DNA from: Mangrovimicrobium sp048323675
GTDB lineage: Bacteria > Pseudomonadota > Gammaproteobacteria > Pseudomonadales > Halieaceae
DNA: 64,000 nucleotides
Assembly (NCBI RefSeq): GCF_048323675.1
Contig: NZ_JBLWFK010000001.1
Coordinates: 647,511-711,510, forward strand
Direction: 5' to 3'
The notes under the pieces are model-generated. The model saw only the letters and a list, made by a program, of their open reading frames with translations, had not been told where the DNA came from and did no database searches. Positions 32,848 to 42,164 of the stretch are shown piece by piece (positions within the stretch are counted from its first letter, which is position 1; every line of letters starts with the position of its first letter). The position numbers were made by a program, and so were the translations under genes.

Positions 32848-33744
32848 TCAGTCAAAAATACTGAAGACCTTGTCCAGCGCCTTATCGACGGCCTTGTCGG
32901 TTGCGCTGTCTATCGCGTTGTCGGCGCGGTTTTCCTGCCGGTCCTGTTGGCGCTCGGCTTTGTCGCCGAAGATCTTGCCCAGGAACCCGGATTTTTCCTC
33001 GCCTTCCGCGCCGCTATCTGCCGGGGCCTGGCTGCCGGAGGAGCCGGAGCTGGCAACATTACCGCCGCCGAAGTTGATGCCGAAATCGGGCAGCTCGGTC
33101 GGCTTGGCCGGCAGTTCAAAGCGCGCGGCGGATGGTGTGCCGTCGCCGAAGGAAACAACCTGGAAGGAGTCGCCGTAACGCAGCATGCCCTGGTCATCCA
33201 TGACCGACTCGAATTTCTCGCGTCCCTCGGGTTGCGGAGTCTGCATGGCCTCCATCATGGTGGTGCTCATCTGCATGAAGGCGCGGGTCATTTCACGGGC
33301 GCGTTTGTCCCTGCTCAGGACCAGGGTCTCGGTACGTTGTTTGCCCCCGTTGTCGATATAGGTCAGCCGGTAGACCTTGCCGCTAATGCCGGCTACCTGT
33401 TCCGAGCTGCCGGTGGGTGCAAGGCTGACGAATTTGTGCAGGTCATCGTCACCCAGCATGTTCTGCTGCCCGGCCATCCCGCCGATCTTGCGCATCATGC
33501 TGTTCATGGCGATTACCATCGGCTTGCCGTCCTGGCTAATGACACTGTACATCTGCCCATCGCGCAGGATCATGTAGTTGTCAGCCTGCCCCGGCATGCC
33601 CATGCGCACGAGGGATTCGTCATACTCCAGCCGCATCTGCTCCGTTCCCCCTCTCCCGGAGTCGATGATTGCGCTGCCGCCTGCGTTGGCCGCGAATGGC
33701 ACCAGCACTGCCAGTAAAAAGGTGAAAAAGGCCCGTATTTTCAT
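32848..33744 (-). CDS. Exported protein of DUF4412-like type (298 aa)
   Basis: A signal peptide (residues 1-21, ending FAANA) precedes a beta-rich domain. It has pairs such as DNYMILRDGQMYSV and GKPMVIAMNSMMRK and a later KVYRLTYIDNGGKQRTETLVLS. A Gly/Ser/Ala linker and a charged helical tail follow (DKAERQQDRQENRADNAIDS, then TDKAVDKALDKVF). GAGGAAAA precedes the ATG. The layout resembles DUF4412-type periplasmic proteins that carry a redundant helical tail. No enzymatic motif is visible. It is separated from the vWA operon by 259 bp without a gene. Confidence 0.65.
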   Translation of the reverse strand: MKIRAFFTFLLAVLVPFAANAGGSAIIDSGRGGTEQMRLEYDESLVRMGMPGQADNYMILRDGQMYSVISQDGKPMVIAMNSMMRKIGGMAGQQNMLGDDDLHKFVSLAPTGSSEQVAGISGKVYRLTYIDNGGKQRTETLVLSRDKRAREMTRAFMQMSTTMMEAMQTPQPEGREKFESVMDDQGMLRYGDSFQVVSFGDGTPSAARFELPAKPTELPDFGINFGGGNVASSGSSGSQAPADSGAEGEEKSGFLGKIFGDKAERQQDRQENRADNAIDSATDKAVDKALDKVFSIFD

Positions 33745-33820
33745 TGTTTTCCTCCACTGGCAGACTATTCAGACTTGCCTGTTACCCATTATTTGAAACG
33801 CCGTAATGCTGTGAGCCAGT

Positions 33821-34741
33821 TCAATTCACAGTGTCTATCCAGGTACTGAGTACACCGGGCGAACAGCCGTACTTCGAGTGCCCCTGGCCAAGAGAGAGCG
33901 CGTCGATAATCTGTTCGCAGGAACAACCGGCGGTATCGGCAGTCGAGATCGGCGTTTGGTTACTGCTTTCAAATACCAGCGGATCAGCCACGTTGACGGT
34001 CGTCAGGGCGTAGTGATTGGGGCGAAGGACTTCTGTTGGCACGGATTCGGGTATACGCGTCCCGGGGCATGCGTCCAGTGCATCGCTGACGCCGTCGTTG
34101 TCTGCATCCTGCTGCCGGGCGCTACAGCCCTCGCTGTCGACCGGTTCTCCCGCCGGGGTATCCGGGCAGCGGTCAGCAGCGTCTGGTACGTTGTCGCCGT
34201 CCGTATCGGCGGGCTCGAAGCCTGCGCAGTTGGTATCTTCAGGCTCATCGACACAGAAGCGCTCGATCACCGGCTGTGTATCGAACACCGCGAGTTCCCG
34301 CGGCGGGTCCGTTTGCTGGTCCAGCAGTACGACGTGGTTGATGCGATGATCAAAGGGCACCTGGAAAAAGCCGACGGCCTCTGGCAGGCGAATAACAGTC
34401 TCGCCCACCTCGGTCTGCTGGTACTCGTACAACGGGTCCCAGATATTCTGTTCGCCAAGGGTCTGGCCTTCCCGGTCGACCAGCCTGAACATCAGCATGG
34501 GCGGGTCGTCGTCAGTGGCGGGAGGTGGCACGTCGGTAACTCCGACATCCAGCAGGGTGGCGGTGCCGTCTGCCAGCAGGGAGAACTCCAGGTACAGGGC
34601 GCGCCGGGTATCCGCGAGTAACGCATCGAGGTCCGGTATCGGCGCGGTGGCGGGGTCGTTGTCCTGGGCGTGCGCCCGGGGTAATGCAATGCATGCCAGC
34701 AGCGCGACGAGAAATGCGGTCATGGAGAGGGTCCGGCTCAT
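33821..34741 (-). CDS. Secreted thrombospondin type-3 repeat protein (306 aa)
   Basis: The ATG at 34741 has GGAGGTG 7 nt upstream and opens a signal peptide ending PRAHA; an in-frame start at 34765 is poorer. After an N-terminal beta domain (YLEFSLLADGTATLLDVG, RELAVFDTQPVIERF) come two calcium-binding TSP3-type repeats: PADTDGDNVPDAADRCPDTP and QQDADNDGVSDALDACPGTR. A Cys-containing tail ends in a leftover beta stretch. The gene follows the M64 peptidase by 2 bp in the same direction, so the two are a bicistronic secreted pair. Calcium binding is predicted from the DxDxDG spacing. Confidence 0.85.
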   Translation of the reverse strand: MSRTLSMTAFLVALLACIALPRAHAQDNDPATAPIPDLDALLADTRRALYLEFSLLADGTATLLDVGVTDVPPPATDDDPPMLMFRLVDREGQTLGEQNIWDPLYEYQQTEVGETVIRLPEAVGFFQVPFDHRINHVVLLDQQTDPPRELAVFDTQPVIERFCVDEPEDTNCAGFEPADTDGDNVPDAADRCPDTPAGEPVDSEGCSARQQDADNDGVSDALDACPGTRIPESVPTEVLRPNHYALTTVNVADPLVFESSNQTPISTADTAGCSCEQIIDALSLGQGHSKYGCSPGVLSTWIDTVN

Positions 34742-34743
34742 GT

Positions 34744-36639
34744 TTAGCACCTCCCCGCGCGGCATTTGCCGACTTTCCAGTTCATCCGGGTTATCTCTGA
34801 ATCGCCCACGTGGTAACGGGCCTCACACACAGTCAGACCTCCCGTTGTCGAGGGACATTCCCCCTCGCCACCGGTCTGTTGCATCAGGTCGCGCACCGCG
34901 GTCCAGGGGGCCTCGTCATTCCTGTAGTTGGGCTCGAAGATCCAGAGTCCGCCGAGGAAGAAGCCGGAGGCTCCATCGGAAATCAGGGAGCGGCACTGGT
35001 CCGGATCGAATCCACGCTCGGTTGCAGCGCTGCGGCACTTGCTGTGCGTGGGCAAAAGGTTCGGCACGTCCGGGACGGTGAAGTACAGGCTGGCGGCGCC
35101 AGTGTATTCATCCGACAGGGTGAACGCGGCATGGCCAATCTCGTGGGCCACGACCTGTAACCTGGAGGGATCGAAGCGGGTTGTGAACAGGCTCAGCGCG
35201 GCGTTGTCGCGGCAGTCCTGGTCGTGTATCAGGCCCGCAGCGTCGGCAAAGCCATAGCCTTTCCTGTAGCCGTCGGGTTTTTCCTTCTTGCACTTGCTGG
35301 AGGAGTCATCCGGGTCACCGGGGGTGACCTTGCCCATGTCGCGGCCCAGCCAGAAGTTGATCTCGCGCTGGTTGGCGACGAACCACGGAATACTGTAGAT
35401 GCCCTCGTGGATGACCCGGTAGATATCCTCCTGGAACCTGTCCCACGCGCCGGCGCCGAGGCCGTGGCGGTTGACCTCCGGGATGAACACGATATCGATT
35501 TTTTCATCCATGGGGCCGTTGTAGATAACCGGTACCGCGCGGATATCGGTGAATTCGGGGGTGCCGATATCCACTTCGCGCCAGCCGCTGAACGCCACTT
35601 CGCTGCCGAATTCGGCGCGGCAACCGTAGCGCATCCGGCCGCCGTCGGGGTAGACGGTCAGCTGCATCGAGGAATTGACCTTGGCATCGCCGACGGGGTT
35701 TTCCGGATCTGTCCGGTAGATCTCGATGGTGTCGGCGATCAGTTCGTTGCCCTCGGCGTCGATGGTCTCCGCGCGAATGGAGACTGGCTCGCCCTCTGCG
35801 GGCCACAGGGGGCGGTGGATACAGCGCACCAGCAGGCCGGCCTCGGGCGTGACCACCGCGCATTCGGGGTCGGCGTCATCGAGCAGACCGTCGCTGTCAT
35901 CGTCGATGCCGTTACCGCAGACCTCGGCAATGGTATCGCTGATGTCGCCCGACATAACCGGCAGCGTGAAATGCGGGTAGTGCTTGGAGCGGTAGCTCTG
36001 CTCGAGCGTGCCGACGTGCATTTCGTAGGCGAAGACGTAGGGGTTGAACCATGCCTCCTCGCGGTACCAGTAGCTCGACGGGGCGAAATTGGTGAAAGGT
36101 TCAGAGGCATACCATTTCAAGCCGTATACATTGAACAGGTAGCCCATTTCGCTGCCAGTGCAGCCTTCGCCGATGCTGACCACGCCCCAGATGAGGTCGA
36201 GTCCGCGGACTTCGTGTTGCACCGAGCAGCTCGCATCCGGCTGCATGACTTTGGGCAGGCGCCAGGAGGATGAACCGAGATAATTCGCCGCGTTCATCGC
36301 GTCGATCCAGTGCAGGGCCGCCGTCCAGGCCATCGCCCCCGACGCACTGTCTATCTGGCCATCGCTGTACTGGGGGCCATTCTCGAGGGCGCTGTCCAGC
36401 GGGTGCGGTCCCAGCCAGGTGTCGGTGGGCAAGCCGAAGGTGTTGGTATGTGCCAGCTTTCCGTCCGCGACCCAGGTGATGTCCTGTTCATCGTCATAGT
36501 AGGCCTGGTAATCAGTGCCGCCCGGCGTCATCGGGGCCCGTCCGTGCAGGTCGGCAAATGCGCTTGAACTACCCCACAGCAAGCCCGGTAACACCAGGCT
36601 GTAGAGACTGAATGTGTGCAGTACGGTTTTCCTGGTCAT
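34744..36639 (-). CDS. Secreted M64-family (IgA peptidase-like) zinc metallopeptidase with N-terminal Lcl-like domain (631 aa)
   Basis: The ATG at 36639 overlaps the stop of a 16-codon upstream frame (TGATG) and starts a signal peptide ending SSAFA. The N-terminal part has ITWVADGKLAHTN and SGAMAWTAALHWIDAMNAAN, then SSWRLPKVMQ. These are the signs of a Lcl/DUF1566-type lectin-like domain. A short calcium-type segment follows (GNGIDDDSDGLLDDADPEC). The catalytic domain carries HEIGHAAFTLSDEY near 35,107-35,148, which fits the zinc-binding HExxH and downstream Asp-Glu-Tyr of M64. The TSP3 protein gene follows at once. Extracellular proteolysis of host or environmental proteins is plausible. 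Confidence 0.85.
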   Translation of the reverse strand: MTRKTVLHTFSLYSLVLPGLLWGSSSAFADLHGRAPMTPGGTDYQAYYDDEQDITWVADGKLAHTNTFGLPTDTWLGPHPLDSALENGPQYSDGQIDSASGAMAWTAALHWIDAMNAANYLGSSSWRLPKVMQPDASCSVQHEVRGLDLIWGVVSIGEGCTGSEMGYLFNVYGLKWYASEPFTNFAPSSYWYREEAWFNPYVFAYEMHVGTLEQSYRSKHYPHFTLPVMSGDISDTIAEVCGNGIDDDSDGLLDDADPECAVVTPEAGLLVRCIHRPLWPAEGEPVSIRAETIDAEGNELIADTIEIYRTDPENPVGDAKVNSSMQLTVYPDGGRMRYGCRAEFGSEVAFSGWREVDIGTPEFTDIRAVPVIYNGPMDEKIDIVFIPEVNRHGLGAGAWDRFQEDIYRVIHEGIYSIPWFVANQREINFWLGRDMGKVTPGDPDDSSSKCKKEKPDGYRKGYGFADAAGLIHDQDCRDNAALSLFTTRFDPSRLQVVAHEIGHAAFTLSDEYTGAASLYFTVPDVPNLLPTHSKCRSAATERGFDPDQCRSLISDGASGFFLGGLWIFEPNYRNDEAPWTAVRDLMQQTGGEGECPSTTGGLTVCEARYHVGDSEITRMNWKVGKCRAGRC

Positions 36640-36689
36640 CACGCTGCGAAGCCTGTGAGCAGCACTGCGATGCATATCCGGATATTCAT
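36639..36689 (-). CDS. Possible 16-aa leader peptide coupled to the M64 peptidase
   Basis: The frame MNIRICIAVLLTGFAA has AGAGGA 8 nt before its ATG and ends in TGA overlapping the peptidase ATG. The peptide itself looks like a short signal sequence. It may be a translation-coupling leader, or the relic of a frameshift between an original signal peptide and the present start. Conservation in relatives would tell the two apart. Confidence 0.4.
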   Translation of the reverse strand: MNIRICIAVLLTGFAA

Positions 36690-36930
36690 ATTCTTGTTCC
36701 TCTGCCGATGGCACAGCCAGATTTGCCGGGATTACCTGACTGTAGCCCAGGACCGGGAGATACAGACATGCGTGCATATACCTATTTTTAAACCCACTAC
36801 CTATTTTTTGCCGATTTCGCGGAGTTCCGGCCTCCCGGGTTGAGAGCGAAAAGGAATGCCCCTTAGAATGAAACGACGCAACTTTCCGCGACAGTCCGCG
36901 GTGTGGCGATAAAAAACGGGAACGCTATTC

Positions 36931-39579
36931 ATGCTGATCGAGCGGGACGAACCACTGCAGCGCCTGTTGGCGCTGACCGAATCTGCCAGCCGTGGGCGGG
37001 GCGCAATTGCCCTGCTCTACGGTGAGGCCGGTATCGGCAAGACCTCGCTGCTGGAGGCATTCCGGGAGCAGCTGAACCTGCAGGTAAAAGTCGTCTGGGG
37101 GGGCTGTGACGACCTGTATACCCCGCGCCTGTTCGGGCCCCTGCACGATATGGCCAGGGACCTCGGCGGCGAACTCGAATCGATGCTGGAGAATAAAACG
37201 GCGCCGGCTGAAGTCCTCAACGCGGTGCTACAGCGTTTCGGCAACGGCCACGGCCCGATCGTGTTTGTGTTCGAGGACGTTCACTGGGCCGACCACGCCA
37301 CGCTCGATTTTCTCAAGGCTTTTGGCCGGCGTATCTCCCTGTTGAACGCGCTGCTGGTGATGAGCTTCCGCGACGATGAGGTCGATCACGGCCACCCGCT
37401 CAGCCGGGTGCTCGGCGATCTGCCACAGGCAAATATCCACAGAATCCCGCTGGCCTCGCTTTCTTCCGGGGCGGTGGCGCGACTGGACGTGGACGGCCGC
37501 TTTGAAGCCGCCGAGCTGCACGCCATCACCAACGGCAATCCGTTTTTTGTTACCGAATTGCTGGCGGCGCAGCAGGCCGCCAACGGCCCGGTGCCCGCTT
37601 CCGTGCAGGATACGGTCAACGCGCGCCTGAACCGCCTGAGCCAGGCCGAGAGCCAGTTCCTGGAGGCGGTCAGCGTGACCCCGGCGGCGATCGATCGCAA
37701 CCTGGTCAAGGCCCTGTTCGGCGGCGAAGGTGAAGTGCTGGCAATGGCCTGTGTCGGGCGCAAGCTGCTGGTGGAGGACAACCGCGGCATGCTCAGGTTC
37801 CGGCACGAGCTGGCGCGCCTGGCGACGCTGTCGCGCCTCACCGCACTGGAGGAGCAGGCCTGCCACGGGCGCATGTTCGATGTGCTTTCGGCGCAGGATC
37901 GCAGTTACCCCGTCGACCTGCTGGTGCACCACGCGGCGGGCGCCCTGAAGTCGGGCAAGGTGCTGGAACTCGCGCCGATTGCCGCGCGCAATGCGGCCGC
38001 AGCCGGAGCCCACCGGGAGGCGACCGACCACTTTGCGACTGCCCTGAGGTTTGCGGAGGAGGCCGAACCGCAGCTCGCGGCGCAGCTCTACGAGGAGTGG
38101 GCCTACGAGGCCGGCCTGGCGCTGCAGATCGACGATGAGGTGCTGGACGCGCGCCGCCACGCCATCACCCTGTGGCGGGCGCTGAACCGGCCGGACAAGG
38201 TCGGTGAAAACCTGCGCTGGATCTCCCGCCTGCACTGGTACCGCGGCGAGGCGGCGAAGGCCAATCACTTCGCCAACGAGGCGGTGCGGGTGCTGGAGAC
38301 CACCGAGCCCTCGGCCGAGCGCGCCATGGCCTACAGTTTCCGCTCGCAGCTGCACATGCTGCACGACCGTATGGACGAGGCCATCGAGTGGGGCGAGAAG
38401 GCGCTGGCGCTGGCGGAGGAGGTCGACTGTGTCGAGGTGAAAGTCCACGCGCTGAACAACATCGGCACCGCCAAGGCCTACCGGGCCGACGCCGAGGGCG
38501 TGGCCATGCTGAAGGACAGCCTCGCCCTGGCGCTGCAGCACGGTTTTCATGAACACGCCGCCCGGGTGTACACCAACCTGTCCTGCTACGCCGTGGATTT
38601 TCGTGAGTTCGAGTTGGCCGACAGGACGCTCAGCGATGGCGTCGCCTTCGATACCCGGCACGATCTCGATGCCTGGACCCATTACCTGGTGGGCGTGCAC
38701 GCCCAGTTGCGGCTGGAACAGGGCAGGTTCAGTGACGCGGAAACCATCGCCCGGGGGGTGCTCAAACTGGAACACCTGACCCTGCTGATGCGCCTGCCGG
38801 CGGCGTTGGTACTGGCCCGTGTCCTGCTGCGTTCCGGCGCAGCGGAGGCCGGCGAGCACCTGAAACTGGCGCTGGCGGACGCCGTCGCGACGGACGAAGC
38901 ACAGTACATCATACCGGCGCGCCTGGCGCTGATTGAAAAGGCCTGGCTGGAGGGGGCGACCTGGGAGGCCCATGCCCAGATCGCCGCGCTCGAGGAACTG
39001 GCAACGGATGTCTTTCACCCCTGGAGCGCCGGTGAATTGCAGGTCTGGGCCCATCGCACCGGCTATTCCCTGGCCAGGCCCGCCGCAGATTCCATTCCCC
39101 GGCCCTTCGCCCTGGAACTCGCCGGTCGCGGCGGGGAGGCCGCGGCGCTCTGGGAGGCGCTCGATTCACCCTATGCGGCGGCGCTGGCCTACATTGCCTG
39201 CGCGGCGGAGAATCCTGCCGACTACCTGAAGGCGGCGCTCAGGACCCTGAATTCACTGGGTGCTCTGGCAGCGATGGGCAGGGCCCGCGACCTGGCGGTG
39301 GAATACCGGGTCAGCAGGATGATGCCGCGGCCCCGGCGCGGTCCCTACCGCGCGGCGCGCGCCCATCCCCTGGGATTGACGAAGCGCGAGCAGGATATTC
39401 TCGAGTTACTGCTCAGTGGCGCGAGCAACCGTGAAATGTCGGAGAAACTGAAGCGCTCGCAGCGCACGGTGGAACACCACGTGTCCTCGGTGCTGTCCAA
39501 GCTGAACGTTGCAAACCGGATGGAAGCGCTTCTGCGGGTGCAGGGCGAGCCGTGGATCGGCAAGCAGGAGGAGAACTGA
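36931..39579 (+). CDS. Large ATP-binding LuxR-family (LAL/MalT-type) transcription regulator (882 aa)
   Basis: An N-terminal AAA/STAND ATPase has Walker A GEAGIGKTSL at residues 31-40 and Walker B IVFVFEDVHWAD near 110. A long TPR-rich middle follows (repeats such as AITLWRALNRPDKVGENLRW and AMAYSFRSQLHMLHDRMDEA). The C-terminal LuxR HTH reads GLTKREQDILELLLSGASNR, then RTVEHHVSSVLSKLNV. Length and order match LAL regulators. It is not next to an obvious target operon; ychF is convergent on its right and the M64 operon divergent on its left (153 bp with no recognisable operator). Ligand and regulon are unknown. Confidence 0.93.
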   Translation: MLIERDEPLQRLLALTESASRGRGAIALLYGEAGIGKTSLLEAFREQLNLQVKVVWGGCDDLYTPRLFGPLHDMARDLGGELESMLENKTAPAEVLNAVLQRFGNGHGPIVFVFEDVHWADHATLDFLKAFGRRISLLNALLVMSFRDDEVDHGHPLSRVLGDLPQANIHRIPLASLSSGAVARLDVDGRFEAAELHAITNGNPFFVTELLAAQQAANGPVPASVQDTVNARLNRLSQAESQFLEAVSVTPAAIDRNLVKALFGGEGEVLAMACVGRKLLVEDNRGMLRFRHELARLATLSRLTALEEQACHGRMFDVLSAQDRSYPVDLLVHHAAGALKSGKVLELAPIAARNAAAAGAHREATDHFATALRFAEEAEPQLAAQLYEEWAYEAGLALQIDDEVLDARRHAITLWRALNRPDKVGENLRWISRLHWYRGEAAKANHFANEAVRVLETTEPSAERAMAYSFRSQLHMLHDRMDEAIEWGEKALALAEEVDCVEVKVHALNNIGTAKAYRADAEGVAMLKDSLALALQHGFHEHAARVYTNLSCYAVDFREFELADRTLSDGVAFDTRHDLDAWTHYLVGVHAQLRLEQGRFSDAETIARGVLKLEHLTLLMRLPAALVLARVLLRSGAAEAGEHLKLALADAVATDEAQYIIPARLALIEKAWLEGATWEAHAQIAALEELATDVFHPWSAGELQVWAHRTGYSLARPAADSIPRPFALELAGRGGEAAALWEALDSPYAAALAYIACAAENPADYLKAALRTLNSLGALAAMGRARDLAVEYRVSRMMPRPRRGPYRAARAHPLGLTKREQDILELLLSGASNREMSEKLKRSQRTVEHHVSSVLSKLNVANRMEALLRVQGEPWIGKQEEN

Positions 39580-39602
39580 GCCGGCAGTAGGGTTGCCGGC
39601 TC
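39578..39602. terminator. Hairpin between convergent luxR-type and ychF genes
   Basis: GAGCCGGCA (39578-39586) and TGCCGGCTC (39594-39602) pair perfectly over 9 bp around a 7-nt loop, beginning within the stop codon of the regulator. There is no T-tract on either side, so it is a terminator-like or mRNA-end-protecting stem rather than a canonical terminator. Confidence 0.45.
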
Positions 39603-39640
39603 GGGAGCGACACGCAGGAAGGGCTGGTTTCCTGCCGGGC

Positions 39641-40735
39641 TCAGACGTTAAAGCGGAAGTGAATCACATCGCCATCCTGCACGATGTAATCCTTGCCTTC
39701 CAGGCGCCAGCGGCCGGCGTCCTTCGCGCCCTGTTCGCCGTTGAACTGGACAAAATCCTCGTAGGAGATCACCTCGGCGCGGATAAAGCCTTTCTGGAAG
39801 TCGGTGTGGATCACGCCCGCGGCTTCCGGCGCGGTGGCGCCGACTTTCACGGTCCAGGCGCGGACTTCCTTCACCCCGGCGGTGAAGTAGGTCTGCAGGT
39901 TGAGTAGCTGGTAACCGGCGCGGATCACCCGGTTGAGGCCAGGTTCTTCCATGCCGAGGTCGGCGAGGAATTCGTCGCGCTCGTCGTCATCCAGCTCGAT
40001 GATCTCCGATTCCAGCTTGTTGCAGATCGGTACCACCACGGCGTTCTCGGCGGCGGCGATCTCGCGCACCTTGTCCAGGTGGGGATTGTTCTCGAAACCG
40101 TCCTCGCTGACATTGGCGATGTACATGGTGGGTTTGACGGTCAGCAGGAACAGCTGTTTCACCAGTGCCTTTTCATTGGCGTCCAGTTCCAGCGCACGCA
40201 CCGGCTGCGCCTCGTTCAGCTGCGGCAGCAGTTTGTTTTCCAGCAGGGCCTTCATGGCCACCGCTTCCTTGTCGCCGCCCTTGGCGGTGCGGGTCACTTT
40301 CTGCAGCTGTTTCTCACAGCTTTCAAGATCCGCCAGTGCCAGTTCCGTGTTGATGACCTCGATGTCCGACTGTGGGTTCACGGTGTTCGCGACGTGAATG
40401 ACATTGTCATCCTCGAAGCAGCGCACTACGTGGGCGATAGCGTCGGTCTCGCGGATGTTGGCCAGGAACTGGTTGCCGAGGCCCTCGCCCTTGGAGGCGC
40501 CGGCGACCAGGCCGGCGATGTCGACGAACTCCATGGTGGTGGCAATTTCCCGCTGCGGTTTGACGATCTCGGCGATCTTCGCCTGGCGCGGGTCGGGCAC
40601 CGGCACGATGCCGGCGTTGGGCTCGATGGTGCAGAAGGGAAAGTTCTCGGCATCGATGCCGGCCTTGGTCAGGGCGTTGAACAGGGTCGATTTACCGACA
40701 TTCGGCAGGCCGACGATTCCGCATTTGATTCCCAT
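39641..40735 (-). CDS. ychF: YchF/OLA1 family ribosome-associated ATPase
   Basis: The 364-residue product has the OBG-type G1 motif GLPNVGKSTLFNALT at the start and NFPFCTIEPNAGIVPVPD as the switch I region. VDIAGLVAGASKGEGLGN serves as G3. The NKLE-type G4 region (PICNKLESE) fits the ATP preference of YchF, and the protein ends in a TGS-like domain (LQTYFTAGVKEVRAWTV). AGGAAA lies upstream of the ATG. It follows pth as in most gammaproteobacteria. It acts on the ribosome, probably in translation and stress control. Confidence 0.96.
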   Translation of the reverse strand: MGIKCGIVGLPNVGKSTLFNALTKAGIDAENFPFCTIEPNAGIVPVPDPRQAKIAEIVKPQREIATTMEFVDIAGLVAGASKGEGLGNQFLANIRETDAIAHVVRCFEDDNVIHVANTVNPQSDIEVINTELALADLESCEKQLQKVTRTAKGGDKEAVAMKALLENKLLPQLNEAQPVRALELDANEKALVKQLFLLTVKPTMYIANVSEDGFENNPHLDKVREIAAAENAVVVPICNKLESEIIELDDDERDEFLADLGMEEPGLNRVIRAGYQLLNLQTYFTAGVKEVRAWTVKVGATAPEAAGVIHTDFQKGFIRAEVISYEDFVQFNGEQGAKDAGRWRLEGKDYIVQDGDVIHFRFNV

Positions 40736-40763
40736 AGCTGTTTCCTGGTCTGTCTGTGCGCGG

Positions 40764-41351
40764 TCAGGCCGCGCTGAAACTGTGTAAACGGTTCATCGCC
40801 CGGGTGAGGTCGCCATCCAGCAGCAGGGGCAGGGCGGCGATGGCCTCGTCGATGCTGGCGTCGATACGCTCCCGGTCCTGCGTGGAGGGTCGGCCGAGCA
40901 CATGCCCGGTGACCTTCGAGGCGTGGCCGGGGTGATCGATGCCGATGCGCAGGCGATAGAAGTCCTTGTTGTTGCCCAACGCCGGTATGATATCGCGCAG
41001 GCCATTGTGGCCGCCGTGGCCACCGCCCTGCTTGAAGCGCGCGGTGCCGGCGGGAATATCCAGTTCATCGTGGGCGATGAGAATTTCTTCGGGCGCCACC
41101 TTGAAGAACGCGGCCATGGCGGCAACAGCCCTGCCGGAGCGGTTCATGAAGGTGGTGGGGATCAGCAGCCGCAGGTCGTGTCCCGCGAGTCGAATCCGGC
41201 CGGTGTAGCCGAAGAATTTTGCTTCTTCCTGCAGGGTGCAGGCGTTGTCGCGGGCCAGGGCCTCGACAAAGTCGGCCCCCGCGTTGTGGCGGGTACCCCG
41301 GTAGTCGCTACCGGGGTTACCCAATCCTGCTATCAGCTTGATGGCTGGCAA
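40764..41351 (-). CDS. pth: Peptidyl-tRNA hydrolase
   Basis: The 195-residue enzyme recycles peptidyl-tRNA. It shows IAGLGNPGSDYRGTRHNAGADF with the conserved Asn and catalytic His, PTTFMNRSGRAV, and DELDIPAGTARFKQGGGHGGHNGLRD. The start is TTG at 41351 with GAGG 8 nt upstream. It lies 24 bp after rplY and 28 bp before ychF, in one housekeeping transcript. Confidence 0.96.
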   Translation of the reverse strand: MPAIKLIAGLGNPGSDYRGTRHNAGADFVEALARDNACTLQEEAKFFGYTGRIRLAGHDLRLLIPTTFMNRSGRAVAAMAAFFKVAPEEILIAHDELDIPAGTARFKQGGGHGGHNGLRDIIPALGNNKDFYRLRIGIDHPGHASKVTGHVLGRPSTQDRERIDASIDEAIAALPLLLDGDLTRAMNRLHSFSAA

Positions 41352-41375
41352 CGCGGGTGCCTCGTAGGGGAGGGA

Positions 41376-42014
41376 TTATTCCTCGCTGTCGCCTTCGCCA
41401 GCTTCTTCAGCGGCGTCGGCAGCTGCACCGCCTTTCGGCGCGATGACGGAGGAGATCGCCAGGTCGTGGTCCTCACCCAGGGCCAGGGCCACGGAGGTGA
41501 CGCCAGCGGGCAGGGCGATGTCGGACAGGTGGATGATCTGGCCGGTTTCCACGTTCAGCATATCCACTTCGATGTACTCGGGGATATCGCCCGGCAGGCA
41601 GGAAACTTCGATATCGGTTTCCAGGTGCTGGATGATGCCGCCCTGCATTTTCACGCCGTGGCAGGCTTCTTCATTGGTGAAGTGGATCGGCACGTGTACC
41701 TTGATCGCCACCTTGTCGGATACGCGCAGGAAGTCCGCGTGCATGACCAGGTCCTTGGCGGGGTGGCGCTGCAGGTCCTTGAGGATCGCTTTCTGCACGT
41801 CACCGCCAACATTGACGCTGAGGACGTGGCTGAAGAAGGCCTCGTTTTCGAGGGACTTTTCCAGGTCCTTGCGCACCAGGGTCAGGGACTGGGGCTCTTT
41901 GTCGCCACCGTAGATGATGGCGGGGATTTTGTCGGCGTGACGACGCAGGCGGCGGCTCGCACCTTTCCCCAGGTCCTCACGCAGTTCTGCTTGTACTTCA
42001 AATTGGTCTGACAT
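41376..42014 (-). CDS. rplY: Ribosomal protein bL25, long (Ctc/TL5) form
   Basis: The 212-residue protein has the 5S-rRNA-binding L25 domain (RREDLGKGASRRLR-like start, PAIIYGGDKEPQSLTL) and the additional TL5 C-terminal domain (VHIPIHFTNEEACHGVKMQGG, SCLPGDIPEYIEVDM). It closes with an acidic Ala/Glu tail (AADAAEEAGEGDSEE). I chose ATG at 42014, preceded by AGGAG at 7 nt; an in-frame TTG at 42020 is less likely. The order prs-rplY-pth-ychF is the usual one. Confidence 0.95.
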   Translation of the reverse strand: MSDQFEVQAELREDLGKGASRRLRRHADKIPAIIYGGDKEPQSLTLVRKDLEKSLENEAFFSHVLSVNVGGDVQKAILKDLQRHPAKDLVMHADFLRVSDKVAIKVHVPIHFTNEEACHGVKMQGGIIQHLETDIEVSCLPGDIPEYIEVDMLNVETGQIIHLSDIALPAGVTSVALALGEDHDLAISSVIAPKGGAAADAAEEAGEGDSEE

Positions 42015-42164
42015 GGTCAAACTCCTTTGATATTCACTACAACGCTTGCGACCGGCGCGGCAGTGGTTTTTTTAAAACTGATCCTTCCGGACCAGCACCA
42101 TTTTGCCCGGCCTCGCTATTCCGGAGGGAACAGAAAGCCCGGGGTTCTGACAGGCGTTGCCCTA

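Noticed and set aside
37228..39054. Minus-strand frame of 608 codons within the LuxR/LAL regulator
   Set aside because: Antisense to a full-length regulator with intact Walker and HTH motifs; the translation shows no domain.
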